64,000 bases of DNA from Dallia pectoralis (Eukaryota; Chordata; Actinopteri; Esociformes; Umbridae), in contig CM055758.1 in NCBI GenBank assembly GCA_029465975.1, positions 9,475,615 to 9,539,614 on the forward strand, given 5' to 3'. Of this stretch, positions 1 to 10,251 are shown piece after piece. Positions within the stretch are counted from its first letter, which is position 1. Each line of letters opens with the position of its first letter. The notes below the pieces were generated by a model. The model was not told the DNA's origin, searched no databases, and was given only the letters and a program-made list of their open reading frames with translations. Both the position numbers and the translations under genes were made by a program.

Positions 1-98
1 TAATGACTGTACTTATAACTGGAGTTGTTCCATCCCCTCTCTCCAGATTCCCCGGTCCCCATGGAGACGGGTCCGTGACACTCTGGGATTCCATTAAC

Positions 99-215
99 TA
101 TTTAGTCATTTAGCAGATGGTCTTATCCAGTGCGACTTACAGAAGCAATTTGGGTTGAGTGCCTTGCTCAAGGGCAAATACAGATCTTTCACAATCCGAT
201 TTAGGTGCTCGTCTC
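99..215. repeat. Dispersed teleost interspersed-repeat fragment
   Basis: The stretch holds TTTAGCAGATGGTCTTATCC followed by AGTGCGACTTACA and, further on, GTGCCTTGCTCAAGG. The same wording (a TTTAGCAGA...CTTATCC core, then GTGCCTTGCCCAAGG) recurs in many fish genomes as a dispersed repeat. I do not recognise its family with certainty, and the edges are approximate. Confidence 0.4.
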
Positions 216-2110
216 GCCGTTGGGGTGGCTGACAATTCCCAACCTTTTGCCCCGAGGCAATGCAGGGTGTCCAAGTAGATGGAAACACCAATGTAACATT
301 AATGACTGTACCAGCCAGGCAGGCAGGCAGCAGTACTAGTCTGTGGGCTCTAAGAAAAATGCCCATTGCCTACTGAACAACTAGTCCCAGTGACTCACAT
401 GAGAAAGTTGCATGCTTATGATGTGTGTGATGTGATAAATGCAGTACGGCACATTACATGGCATGTTTACACACTCTTTAAATGTACGGCAGTCCACCAT
501 AATAGGAAAAGAAGTGGCTATGAATCAGCGGGGTTGTTTTTGTACCGTCTCTTGGTGTCATTTATTTATTTGGCAAAGCAAAACATTTAATTCCATGGTG
601 ACTCTGGGTTTTGTTAAAGCCTCGTCTCGAAATGCTTAGTCTCTGAAATGACGTCAAAATGATTTTTAGCCCAGACTGAGTTCGGAACTGGATTTTACTT
701 CACATCTTAAAACACACGGACATGGAAAATGTATTAGAAATAAGAAATGATTGACGTGTCGTACACCTTTGCATGATTGGTTAAATAGCATAATATCATT
801 ACAATTGTTAACCATGACGAGAAATGTTATCACCTGAAAGATGAGACGCATCTACCAACAGGTAACGTTGTTCATTGTTGCTGACCTGGAGATCTGAACA
901 TTCCCACCTATCTGACTTTCAACCAAAGAAGGACTTATGTTCCAGGATAGAATTAAGCTTTTATAGTGCCAGGGTCGACCGCTGATTGGCCAAGAAAACA
1001 CAGAAAATTATTCAACTGGGTCACCTTATTCATGACCAGGAAGAAAAAGGCCTGCCGCAAAAGACACACTGAGTCACAGAATCTCAGTTTCTCAGAACTA
1101 TTTTCTGATGCAGAGATAATTACATAAAAAACTGGGCCAGACCTGCAAGGGGCAAGGCTAGCTCTGTTTAACTAAATAGGTCACAGAGCATAAAAACCTA
1201 ACCATGAACATGAGATACGTACAGCAACAGAATTGACGTAGTAATCTCATAAGAGATCTTTAATAAGGCTACGCGCTCTAAACATGTCTCATGGTCACTG
1301 ATCACTTCGAGAACATGGCGTTGGCGTGATCGAATTCCCTTTCTCGTAATCTACAGAAGACACCGCACTCTGACATGCCTCAATGTGCACCAGCTTCAAT
1401 CTTCCATAGCCCCGCCTTGTTTCGCCTGGTAGATGTGCCAATACTGATCCATCAGAGCAACGGCTGAAAAACATAACGCCATCACAAAAGTCATGGAACT
1501 GATTATATGGAGCCATAACTTAATGAATGGATAAACATTCAGGTTATATTGACTCGCTGGGTTATTAAATGCCAGCCTGCTCTCAGTTGCATCAGTATGC
1601 ATCTTCACAGGGCGTGTGTGTGTGTGTGTGTGTGTCTGTGCCAAATCGGAGACGGAATGGGGGTCGGAGAATGAAGAAGAAGAGGGGGGGAGAGGGGAGG
1701 GGATGTGCAAATTATAATAATAACAACAAGAAAGAAACAACAACAACAAAACGGCAGAATTAACGATATTTCATCTCTTGCATCACAACATCGTTAACAT
1801 CCAACATGGAAATCAACTTGCAGTAAAATCTGACGGAAACGCTAATAAAAGATCGCACAAAATTAGCGGAAAATTTACCAGGATCAGATTGTTTTTTTAA
1901 TTCACCCTTACAGGTAAAATCTACTAGTTATCGGAAATCAGACGTAATTAAGGCCCAAGATCAGTGTTCCTGAATGGTTCAACCAATTAAGTCGTCGGCT
2001 GATTATGCATGCAGTCTGAAAAGTGCATCCTATTTTGTAACTATTTCTGTGGGGACAAATTAAAAGAAAATCCTGAATAAATCAGATGGAGGAACATAAC
2101 AAAGGAAGAT
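216..2110. other. Unique, A+T-leaning non-coding stretch
   Basis: I see no gene here. All open frames are short and overlap each other. The only structured piece is a (GT)n microsatellite at about 1613-1640, followed by a purine-rich tract to about 1760. Confidence 0.6.
1613..1640. repeat. (GT)n microsatellite
   Basis: This is an uninterrupted GT run apart from one C near its end. A purine-rich tract with AAC/AAT triplets follows. Confidence 0.95.
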
Positions 2111-2118
2111 GCTTCCAC
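2111..2118. repeat. Target-site duplication, left copy (hAT)
   Basis: GCTTCCAC directly precedes the element and recurs exactly at 3469-3476. Eight base pairs is the usual duplication length for hAT transposons. Confidence 0.9.
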
Positions 2119-3468
2119 TAGGGCTGTCAACTTTAGTCGTTTAGTCGACTAATCGGTCAAAGCCGTCTTGGTCGACCGACATTCTCATTGGTCGACCAGT
2201 TGCATATATATTTTTTTTTACACCAATAAATACATTTTAATCGATTTACTCCTTGATATTTATTCCTTTATACGCAGTTATATATTACTGTATTGTAAAT
2301 ATAATTAGCCTATGTTTTATCCCCAACTTTAAATGCTTTAATTTAGGCTGTTTTGTAACAGCGCCACAGTTTAGCGCACCGCGTAGAACACTCGGGAACC
2401 GCACGCGGCTGGCTGCACTGCTGCTTTTTGTAGCGTGTGGTGTAGAGGTCTGCACAGGCTTTAAACTGAAGCCCGAACTCGGCCCATAACCGCGATCATT
2501 TAACCCGACAGTTACATTTACATGTTAAGCCCGAACCCGACCAGAACCCGACCTGACCCCGAGGTCCACTCTGTTTCTTAAATCAAGAAACATTTTTGCA
2601 ATATGTTCTATTTAATGATTGCTTGAAACGGTAAAACAATAACGTTACATATAGAGAGAGGGAGCGCCTGTGTCTGTGTGTAGCCTATGGCATGCAGTGC
2701 ACACATCTGCGCACGCATGTACTTTCTCTGTCTCGTCTCGCGTGCCGGTCACCACAACAACACACAGCAAGCAGGCAAAGTACACGGTGACGGCACGCAA
2801 ACTATATATAGCCTTTTTGTTTTTTTCTTACTTACAAACCCGAACCCGACCCGAAACCGAGGCTGTTCATTAAACATTAACATTAACCCGAACCCTGGTA
2901 TCAGACTTCTAGTGTGGTGTGGTCAGGTGCGCGATTGTGACTGTCACTATAAACCTAGGACAGAGCTCTAGTGTGGTGTGGTCAGGTGCGCGATTGTGAC
3001 TGTCACTATAGACCTAGGACAGAGCTCTAGTGTGGTGTGGTCAGGTGCGCGATTGTGACTGTCACTGTGTGGTGTGGTCAGGTGCGCACTGTCACTAAGG
3101 ACACCTAGGGAGCTCTAGTGTGGTGTGGTCAGGTGTGCGATTGTGTCACTATAGACCTAGGACAGAGCTCACTATAAACCTAGGACAGAGCTCTAGTGTG
3201 GTGTGGTCAGGTGTGCGATTGTGACTGTCACTATAGACCTAGGAGGACAGAGCTCCACACTTTGCCGTTAATAACAATCACTAAATTTTCAAAAATGTTT
3301 ATTATTATTAAAGTTTTATGTATTATTGATGTTTTTTCGACAATTGTTTAATAAATGTTCAATCAAAATGCAAAACATCACGACCTTTTTTTTATTTTTA
3401 GTCGACTAATCGTTGCGCAGGACAAGACTTTGGTCGACTAAGCATTTCTTTGGTTGACTACAACCCTA
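2119..3468. mobile_element. Non-autonomous hAT DNA transposon, complete, with TSD
   Basis: The left end begins TAGGGCTGTCAAC and the right end reads, on the other strand, TAGGGTTGTAGTC. These imperfect terminal inverted repeats are followed inward on both sides by GTCGACTAA-type motifs (about 2143-2200 and 3402-3455). The element is flanked by the 8 bp duplication GCTTCCAC, the length made by hAT transposases. It spans about 1350 bp and has no transposase frame, so it would depend on a transposase supplied elsewhere. Internal CCGAACCCGACC-type runs occur at about 2485-2560 and 2835-2900. A 59 bp minisatellite fills 2908-3255. The exact target duplication suggests that it moved as one unit, array included, or that the array grew after insertion. 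Confidence 0.85.
2908..3255. repeat. 59 bp minisatellite inside the hAT element
   Basis: The unit contains CTCTAGTGTGGTGTGGTCAG, then GCGCGATTGTGACTGTCAC and CCTAGGACAGAG. Successive CTCTAG starts at 2966 and 3025 give a 59 bp period. There are about six copies; later ones have deletions and partial duplications. Confidence 0.9.
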
Positions 3469-3476
3469 GCTTCCAC
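3469..3476. repeat. Target-site duplication, right copy (hAT)
   Basis: GCTTCCAC matches 2111-2118 exactly and directly follows the terminal CAACCCTA. Confidence 0.9.
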
Positions 3477-4138
3477 ACATGTGTACTACATGATACAATT
3501 AAGCAATTAACATCCTTCTATGCTCTGAAGCAGGTATAAAAATACAGAGCAGGCCCAGTTGACCTACATATCGAATCACGATCGCAGGAGGAAAGGATTA
3601 AACGGACTTGAAAAGAGGTTCATTATTAGGAACGGATAGCACTGAAAGGTTTGATGAGTATGAAAGAATCTGAACCATACGATATGTTATGGCTTTCGGA
3701 TTCACCAAATCTCCACTCAATTAAACAGCTTTGGGAGATTTCGGACTGACTTGTTAGAGAACGCTCTCCAACTCCGTCATCAAATACAAATGAGGGAATA
3801 TTTAATCTTTATACTGCGTTCTGACTTGTGAGACTAGACATCCCTTTCCATGTGAAAGGTAAAGATAGGTAAGGACGACATGGCCTGAGATATATATGAC
3901 AGTGTAATTTGAAGCACGAACGCTAGCGATTTATATAACACATATATATTCGTATTTCTGAATAAATAGATTTGAAGGGGTGAAGCACTGATATGGCAAC
4001 TGTATGTCTGCTATTACTATAATCCTAACTGTATTACTAGAACTAATTTCCCATAGTACAGACAGACTCAAAGGTATTTTAAGAACATATATCTAGCAAA
4101 ACTGCATTATTTGAAAAAAAATAGAATACTAATCCTTT
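3477..4138. other. Unannotated A+T-rich stretch
   Basis: I see no gene or recognisable repeat in this stretch. Confidence 0.5.
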
Positions 4139-4819
4139 TCAAGATACTTCCATCTCGGAAAAACATTTATAAAATATAAGTAAATCTAGCTGCTCAAAGT
4201 GAGCACAGCAGGACAGAAGACTTTCAAGTAAATTAGGACAGGAGACTTCTTCCCCCAACCAATTGAACAGAAAAACACAGTAGAGGCATTTGTTATGCCG
4301 GTCCACCGCTGACTTTTTTTGTCGTAAAGACAGCCTTTGGAAAATGACTGATGAAGTGATGTCTGATTTGCACGGCCAGCTTTTTCTTTTTTTGTTCGAC
4401 GTTTCACTTGTTTGCGTAGGCAACATTATTTAGCTGTCCTCGTATTTCCCGAAACGTGTTTTGCTTTGAGCTGACAGCTTGTTCCGACCCTTCGCACCCA
4501 CTGTCTTCCGACATACTTTGCCGATTACTGTTTTCGGCTCGTTGATGGACTTTTAAAAACCGAACCAAGTCCATTTAATGGAAGTTCTACTGGTTTTTGA
4601 GAAACTCCTTTTCGTATGTGTGCAACGATTTCAGCCGTTTCTTTCGTTTATGAACAAGGCCGTATGCGGTCTCACGTTTTCCAGAGGATTCTCTGGCCTT
4701 GGCAGGTGATAATTCTTTCCGGAAGGCTCTACTGTGATTAGCACTGTATAGTCAAAATCCATACGGCAGGCCAAATTCATACCGGTATATTTTTAAACCT
4801 TTTAAACCGTCCAACCCTA
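4139..4819 (-). pseudogene. Truncated hAT transposon: 5' terminus and BED-finger transposase N-terminus
   Basis: Read on the minus strand, the piece starts at 4819 with the hAT-like terminus TAGGGTTGGACGG and an ATACCGGTATG motif. At about 4590-4430 it shows SIKWTWFGF, a stop, then KTVIGKVCRKTVGAKG, which matches the N-terminal BED-type zinc finger of fish hAT transposases (cysteine pair, then an N-L-H-K-H-like segment that is decayed here). At about 4375-4285 it shows TSLHQSFSKG and YDKKSQRW, which match the conserved segment after the finger in the same family. Stops and the absence of the catalytic and dimerisation domains make it a fossil. The DNA-binding finger would have recognised the element ends. 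No partner terminus or target duplication was found, so the far edge is approximate. Confidence 0.6.
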
Positions 4820-5639
4820 GGTAGAGCTCTTTAACAAATAGAGGGGCTTTGTTACAAAGCCTGAGAAAGGTACTGTATGAAAGCAGAGGAACACCCCGAA
4901 GCCACAGGGGGCAAATAAACTAAATCGTAAAGACAGAGAAAGGTCCGTGTCTGTCAACACTGAAGTCAATTCATATGCCCTGTGCATGCTACACATTTCC
5001 TCGGTGACTTACAATGCTGTTGTCTTACCCAGAGGCAGTAATCCGTTTTGACGGAAACTCCAGTGTGAAGCCAGAATCAAGGACACAGTGAGAATCAGCA
5101 CCTTTAATGGGTCCCATGCTTAGCTAACCAAGTCAACACATGGATCCAGCCTGTGTGGACTGCGAACCCCCCCCCAAAACCATTTAAAATGAACTGACAC
5201 ACTAAGCTTGAAACCCGACAATTTGACCAGGCTGTTCCAATACTAAAAGAAATGTAAAAAAAATATCTGAATGGCTTGTTGTCAAAAAAGGCAATACATT
5301 TGTTTTCTGCAACAAAACTAGTAACGGTTTTGTTAGACGATGTACTTCCTTAATGCAACCTTACACAACAGTCTTAACGCACAGCTTTAGGATAGAATTT
5401 AGTGAGATTAAAAAACATATTTGACATATTACTTAATTATTACTTTTTTATCATTATTTAATTATTAGAAACATTCCAGTGTTTTTCATTTCTGAGCCAT
5501 TCTGTTATAGCTTTGCTTTTGTGTTTGGGATTTTTTTTGCAAGATCTATGTTTGGTTCAGCTTTTCATTTTTGACAGATGACCTCAAATATTACTCAAGA
5601 CTTTTCAGCTACAATATTGAATTAATGGTTGACTCAATG
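4820..5639. other. Unique stretch, no gene seen
   Basis: I see only A+T-rich unique sequence, a C run at about 5168-5177, and no convincing open frame. Confidence 0.5.
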
Positions 5640-5959
5640 ATGGCAAATTGGCCTTGAGGCAACAAAGCAGCCCCAAACCATAATGCTGCTGCCTATATGC
5701 TTTACGGTTGGTATGAGGTTCTTCTGTTCAAAGGCTGGCTGGCACTGCGAACAAACAACACCTTCTGACCAGGGCATATTGTTTTATTGGTTTGGTCATT
5801 ACCCAGGTGTTGTCTGGAAAAGGCTTTGATTGTTTTATTTTTCCCCCTCAAAGATTTCAGCTTGTTTTTCAATCGAATTGTTCAGGTTATAGGTCATATT
5901 AAAGGTGGAAAAAGTTCTGACTTGTCTCAGGGGTGTGTAGACCTTTTATATCCACTGTA
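5640..5959 (-). pseudogene. Tc1/mariner relic: transposase scrap plus one terminal inverted repeat
   Basis: The right end reads GGGGTGTGTAGACCTTTTAT then ATCCACTGTA, the end of a common fish Tc1 family; AAAGGTGGAAAAAGTTCTGA lies just inside it, as in that family. On the minus strand at about 5735-5650 the frame gives KNLIPTVKHIGSS and IMVWGCF, matching the strongly conserved PTVKHGGGS...WGCF block before the second catalytic aspartate of Tc1 transposases. The helix-turn-helix half and the other end are missing. It is an inactive, internally deleted copy. Confidence 0.75.
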
Positions 5960-6412
5960 AATCGCTCAAATAATAAGAATGTTACAGCAAAATGTAATAT
6001 CTGGGGCTAGTCCAAAAATATAAACTCCATAACAATAACTAGCCTACAATAAATGAGGCTAGCTCTGTTGTGTGTGTCGGCTGTCCCGTTCTGGCTCAGC
6101 AGCCAGCCGTGCTAGGGAATCTAACGCCCTCTCCATTTCACTTCAGCCTGCCAGCCTTAAGCCTGCCTGCCAGCCAACCTTCAGTGAAGTGCTTCCTGAT
6201 TGCTTCCTGTGGACATGCCACACATGACTTGCTACTACCTACCTGGCCACCTGCCATACTTTCCTGCCGGTACTTATTAATAAACTAAGTCGCTTAACTT
6301 CCCTTTTAAAGTTTACCAACAAGTTATTTTTATCAGACAATGAGCCGAGCTCCACGCCCCTGAACACTATAAGCTAAGTATTATTATGCCTTATTGAATT
6401 TGTTGTACGATG
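5960..6412. other. Unique spacer
   Basis: There is no recognisable gene or element between the Tc1 terminus and the 33 bp array. Confidence 0.5.
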
Positions 6413-6695
6413 CATAGTCAGGCCAGGGTTCTGTTAGTGTAGATACACAGTCAGTCCAGGGTTCTGTTAGTGTAGATACATAGTCAGGCCAGGGTTCTGC
6501 TAGTATAGATACATAGTCAGGCCAGGGTTCTGCTAGTGTAGATACATAGTCAGGCCAGGGTTCTGTTAGTGTAGATACATAGTCAGGCCAGGGTTCTGTT
6601 AGTGTAGATACATAGTCAGGCCAGGGTTCTGTTAGTGTAGATACATAGTCAGGCCAGGGTTCTGTTAGTGTAGATACATAGTCAGGCCAGGGTTC
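6413..6695. repeat. 33 bp minisatellite
   Basis: The unit contains CATAGTCAGGCCAGGGTTCT and GTTAGTGTAGATA. There are about 8.5 copies with few substitutions (for example CACAGTCAGTCC in the second copy). The last copy is cut short just before a C run. Confidence 0.95.
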
Positions 6696-6705
6696 AGTAG
6701 TAGTG

Positions 6706-6909
6706 TTACCCCCCCCCCCTTTTTCTCGGTCACTGGAAAAAAAATTTGAGGACCTGCGAAAAACAGTTGTTTTTCATTATTCGAACGAGAATGATTCCGG
6801 TAGGTTGGAAAAACTGAAAACCCTAGTTATCGATGATTCCATTTCTCGCGGTATCAAACTAAAGAATCAGCCGGCGATCATACATTGTATATCGGTGGGG
6901 GGGGGTTAA
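6706..6909. other. ~200 bp segment bounded by inverted C and G runs, possible MITE
   Basis: The left edge is TTA followed by about 11 C. The right edge is a G run followed by TTAA. A TTAA target with C-rich ends would fit a piggyBac-like miniature element, but the left side reads TTAC and the inverted repeat is little more than homopolymer. It abuts the 33 bp array. An open frame of 68 codons spans it but resembles nothing I know. Confidence 0.25.
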
Positions 6910-7111
6910 ATTAGCAAGAACGGCGTGTCGGCATCAAGTAATTGTCTCTGACCCCTTCCCAGCTAGGAGTAGTGATGGGATTTACAGCAGACTCACAACA
7001 GCTCAATCGATGGATAAAAAGTGTAAAGAGTTCTGCACGTTGCAGTAGGTAGAGTTTGTAGATAGTTGATCCAGTTTTTGGGACTCACACATTTAGGGCC
7101 CAAGCCTGGTC

Positions 7112-7369
7112 TGCTAAAAAGACTTTATTCTTGCTAAAAACTTCATCCTTGCTAAAGACTTCATCCTTGCTAAAGACTTCATCCTTGCTAAAGACTTCAT
7201 CCTTGTTAAAGACTTCATCCTTGTTAAAGACTTCATCCTTGTTAAAGACTTCATCCTAGCTAAAGACTTCATCCTTGTTAAAGACTTCATCCTTGTTAAA
7301 GACTTCATCCTAGCTAAAGACTTCATCCTTGCTAAAGACTTCATCCTTGCTAAAGACTTCATTCTTGCT
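7112..7369. repeat. 18 bp minisatellite
   Basis: The unit is GCTAAAGACTTCATCCTT with C/T (GCTAAA/GTTAAA) and T/A variants, about 14 copies. The period is a multiple of three and lacks stops on the minus strand, so it reads there as MKSLAR/MKSLTR hexapeptides. This is a by-product of the repeat. Confidence 0.95.
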
Positions 7370-8904
7370 GGAGTTGTGCCTCACTCCTGGAGCATTGCCA
7401 TGAGATGGGGTGCAGATCAGGCAGCTGGCCAGCCTGCTAGCATGGTGAAGTCTATCGATAGCGTAGCCAGAGTAGTTAACATCGTTTTCACCATTGACTT
7501 CATTGATTTGATCCATGCTGACAAAATAAAACAAGGTAGTGTTAACAACAGCCGACTAATTTTTAGATAAAGCCTTCCCTTAGTTGGGTCATGAATATAT
7601 GAACGAACTACGTTTGCAGAGTTCCCTTAGTTCACGTCTTATAATAGGTCTCCTTAACGTTATATCCCTTGCTTCAAATGCAATTATAGTAAGTAAACTA
7701 ATCACTGACCATAAACTGGATAAAGCCTGAGGAATTCACTGCCCTAAACGAGGCCTCACCCCCTGGTTACACTAGTGATCAAATTCCCTATGCATCCCGC
7801 AAAGGTGTTGCTAAGGTATGAAGTTACAGGTAGTCCTGGTTTATCAGACCACTGTCTTATTACATTTACCGTCACAACAGGTGGCCAACTTGTGCCCCAG
7901 GCTAAGGGTACTAAAAGCTCGAAATTACCTCAAGCAAAGGTCCGGAACGTTATGTTAACTTGCATTATAATTCAGTGCCAATATTAATCCAAGTAGTATA
8001 GTAGTTGTATCAATGCATGTATGTATGTTTGTAGTCAACAACTGACTCTTAAATAAAATTATGAACTTACATTTGAATGATCATTGTTATTAAAATAAAT
8101 TAGATAACAGAGCTTTTCAGCTCCCGCACTCATTAACAAACCCTCTGTCAGCGAATGTTTTTTCTTTTGTTGAATACCAAGCTACTTTAGGAAACATTTG
8201 TTATCACACTTTTTGATGTATAGGATTCTGGTGGATCATTCATATTGGTGCTCTCAGATCGTTGATTTTCTGTGCCCTCAGTCAGAATTAGACTGGGATC
8301 ATTCCTGGAAAATATTTGTGCTTTGTCTTGAAGTAGCGCTTTACATTTGCACTTTTAATTATTGCCACGAGACATATTTGTTTTCACACGTTGAAGTCTG
8401 TCAATTCTTGATTAACACCTCTGTTTTCACTGTCTACTTTCCTTCTCTGACTGAATTAGTTTACCCACTATTAGGTTATTGCTCGTCTAGTGTGTGTATT
8501 ATTTGATTAGAATTTGCGGCTTATCAGAATACACAGATTTGATTGGCTAAGTAGCATCACGTGAGTTCATTAACGACACATGCAATTGGTAGTTTCCTGT
8601 GTCACACAAAAAAACAGTAAAAGCTACAATACTTTAGCCGGTTCAAATGGAAACGTTCTATCAAAACGTAGTATTTCTCAAACATCTATTGCTTTTAGAT
8701 GCAGCAGACCAGTCTTTAGTGTGGATTGTATTCCACATCTCAGCCCGGGATGGGACAGCGGTCTCCTCTTCCTCCTCTCCGCAAGGAGCGTTAGCAGCCA
8801 CACCAGAGTGACCTCTCACCTCAGCGATGATGTCATCAGCCACATATTCAGGGGTGCTGTCATCAGTTGTGACCCACAGCTAAAACTCCTGTGCTGAACT
8901 CGGC
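7370..8904. other. Mostly unique stretch; possible LINE endonuclease scrap
   Basis: The only hint of origin is at about 7775-7905 on the plus strand, where the frame gives GLSDHCLITFTV. This recalls the SDH motif that ends the endonuclease domain of L2/Rex-type LINEs. It is too short to be sure. The remainder shows nothing recognisable. Confidence 0.3.
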
Positions 8905-10251
8905 TGTTGATTCAACACTTTCTTGTTCTTCCTCTGGTGTCATGACCAGATCTTACCTCCAGCACTTCCTGGTCCAGGAGGCAGATTTATTTACCAATGT
9001 CTGCAGCAGTAACTCTGCTCCCTTTCAGGGGAAAGTGAGCTGTAGCAGTTCCGATTATCTTGGGGTCACATGGAGAATGGAGCTTATGTTCTTTGGCAGG
9101 AACTCAACTCGGCCATTTACCCATGATGCGGTTTTCACATCACGGGCTGTGCAGTTGTCCACAAGCAACAGAATATTCTCCCTTCCTTGGTCCATTTAAT
9201 GACCCCACTCCATCAACCCCTCCGCAGATTCCTGGTCATCCAAGCAGAAGCGTTGGCCGCATAACGGACAGGCAGTGTGCACACATGCACGAAGGAGCGT
9301 GAGTTCAGACTTTTGCTAATAAAAAAGCTACTTCATTTCTACGGCCGCAGATACCTTTCCTTAGATTTCTCCCCAATTTTATTGTCAGACTTTAAGGTCC
9401 GGGTGCCTTCAGGTATGGCAAAAAAAAAAGGTAGCGCTCTCATCTGCATTCCTTATGTTTTCCTCTGTGTATTCTTGTCTCACGCCAGCCTGCTGGGTCT
9501 CAAGCCGTTCATTGTGAGAGACGGTGTCAGCGTCAGCAGCCTCCTCGTGCAGTTAAGCACAATGTTCCTTCTTTATTTAAATAGCTCAAACCTATTGTCA
9601 TGAATCCAAAGGTGTAGGTGCGGGAGTGAGCCAGATGCAGAGCCCGGAGGATCACATGCACGTTTTGTTTATTTAATACACAAAGAAGCACTTAGTGTTG
9701 AACGGTAATCGTAACTGAATGTAAATAAAAATGCGCTTAACGTAGCGGCCTAATAAAGATACAAAATACAAGATACAAAAAAGTCTAAACCTCAAAAGGA
9801 CACACACCTACATACCCGTGACTTGGAACAAACAATATCCAACAAAGAGCTAACGCCCCCAGTGACCTTAATGGCCCTTTGCTAAACGCTAACTGAAAAC
9901 AGCTGTGCTCAATACAAACCAATCACCGGAACACAGGACGTGCACCCCACTAAACTCCCCGTGTGCAACAAAACCTAACTCTATGTGACATCTATGGACT
10001 TTTGAAATGGTCCTCATCCAGGGTTGCTGACTATTCTTCTGCTTTTTTTCCCTCACCAAGGGCCCACTCAGGGGGGCAGCATTACGTGATCGAGCATTAT
10101 CAATCCAGCAAACGAGGGCCGCTTCCACCACAGGTGCTTGCACATATTTTTTTCTTTCTCGACGAGCCATGACCGTAACTCGTTTTTTAGGTCCTACAGA
10201 GAAGTTTGTCTGACAAGTCTCACAGCAGTATCTCTCTGGCTCATTTTTCAC
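8905..10251 (-). pseudogene. pogo/Tigger (CENP-B-like) transposase fossil, split by a solo LTR
   Basis: Reading down the minus strand, fragments follow the order of a pogo/Tigger transposase. At about 10145-10050 is the CENP-B-type helix-turn-helix segment (VQAPVVEAALVCWIDNARSR, then LSGPLVREK). After the insertion at 9990-9596 come EEAADADTVSHN and, at about 9465-9360, ENIRNADESATFF and KSKERYL, the first catalytic block (NADE...SKER). At about 9265-9085 come ANASAWMTRNL and NILLLVDNCTARDV, then VEFLPKNISSIL, the second catalytic aspartate block (LLVDNC) and the PPNTTS-like segment. Stops interrupt it, and there is a frameshift at the A run near 9421-9429. Such proteins cut and paste their own element, and CENP-B, Jerky and TIGD genes descend from them. 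This copy is dead. Terminal repeats were not found. Confidence 0.75.
9596..9990 (-). mobile_element. Solo LTR inserted in the Tigger fossil
   Basis: On the minus strand the piece begins TGTCACATAGAG and ends GGATTCATGACA, the TG...CA ends of an LTR. It contains ATTAAATAAACAAAACG, a plausible polyadenylation signal, near its 3' side. Flanks are CCTAT on one side and TCTAT on the other, a 5 bp target duplication with one mismatch. No internal region or second LTR is nearby. Left over from LTR-LTR recombination, it splits the transposase fossil between its DNA-binding and catalytic parts, so it arrived later. Confidence 0.7.

Noticed and set aside
6413..6695. CRISPR-like array
   Set aside because: The units are contiguous with no unique spacers, and the genome is eukaryotic. 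This applies to all other arrays here.
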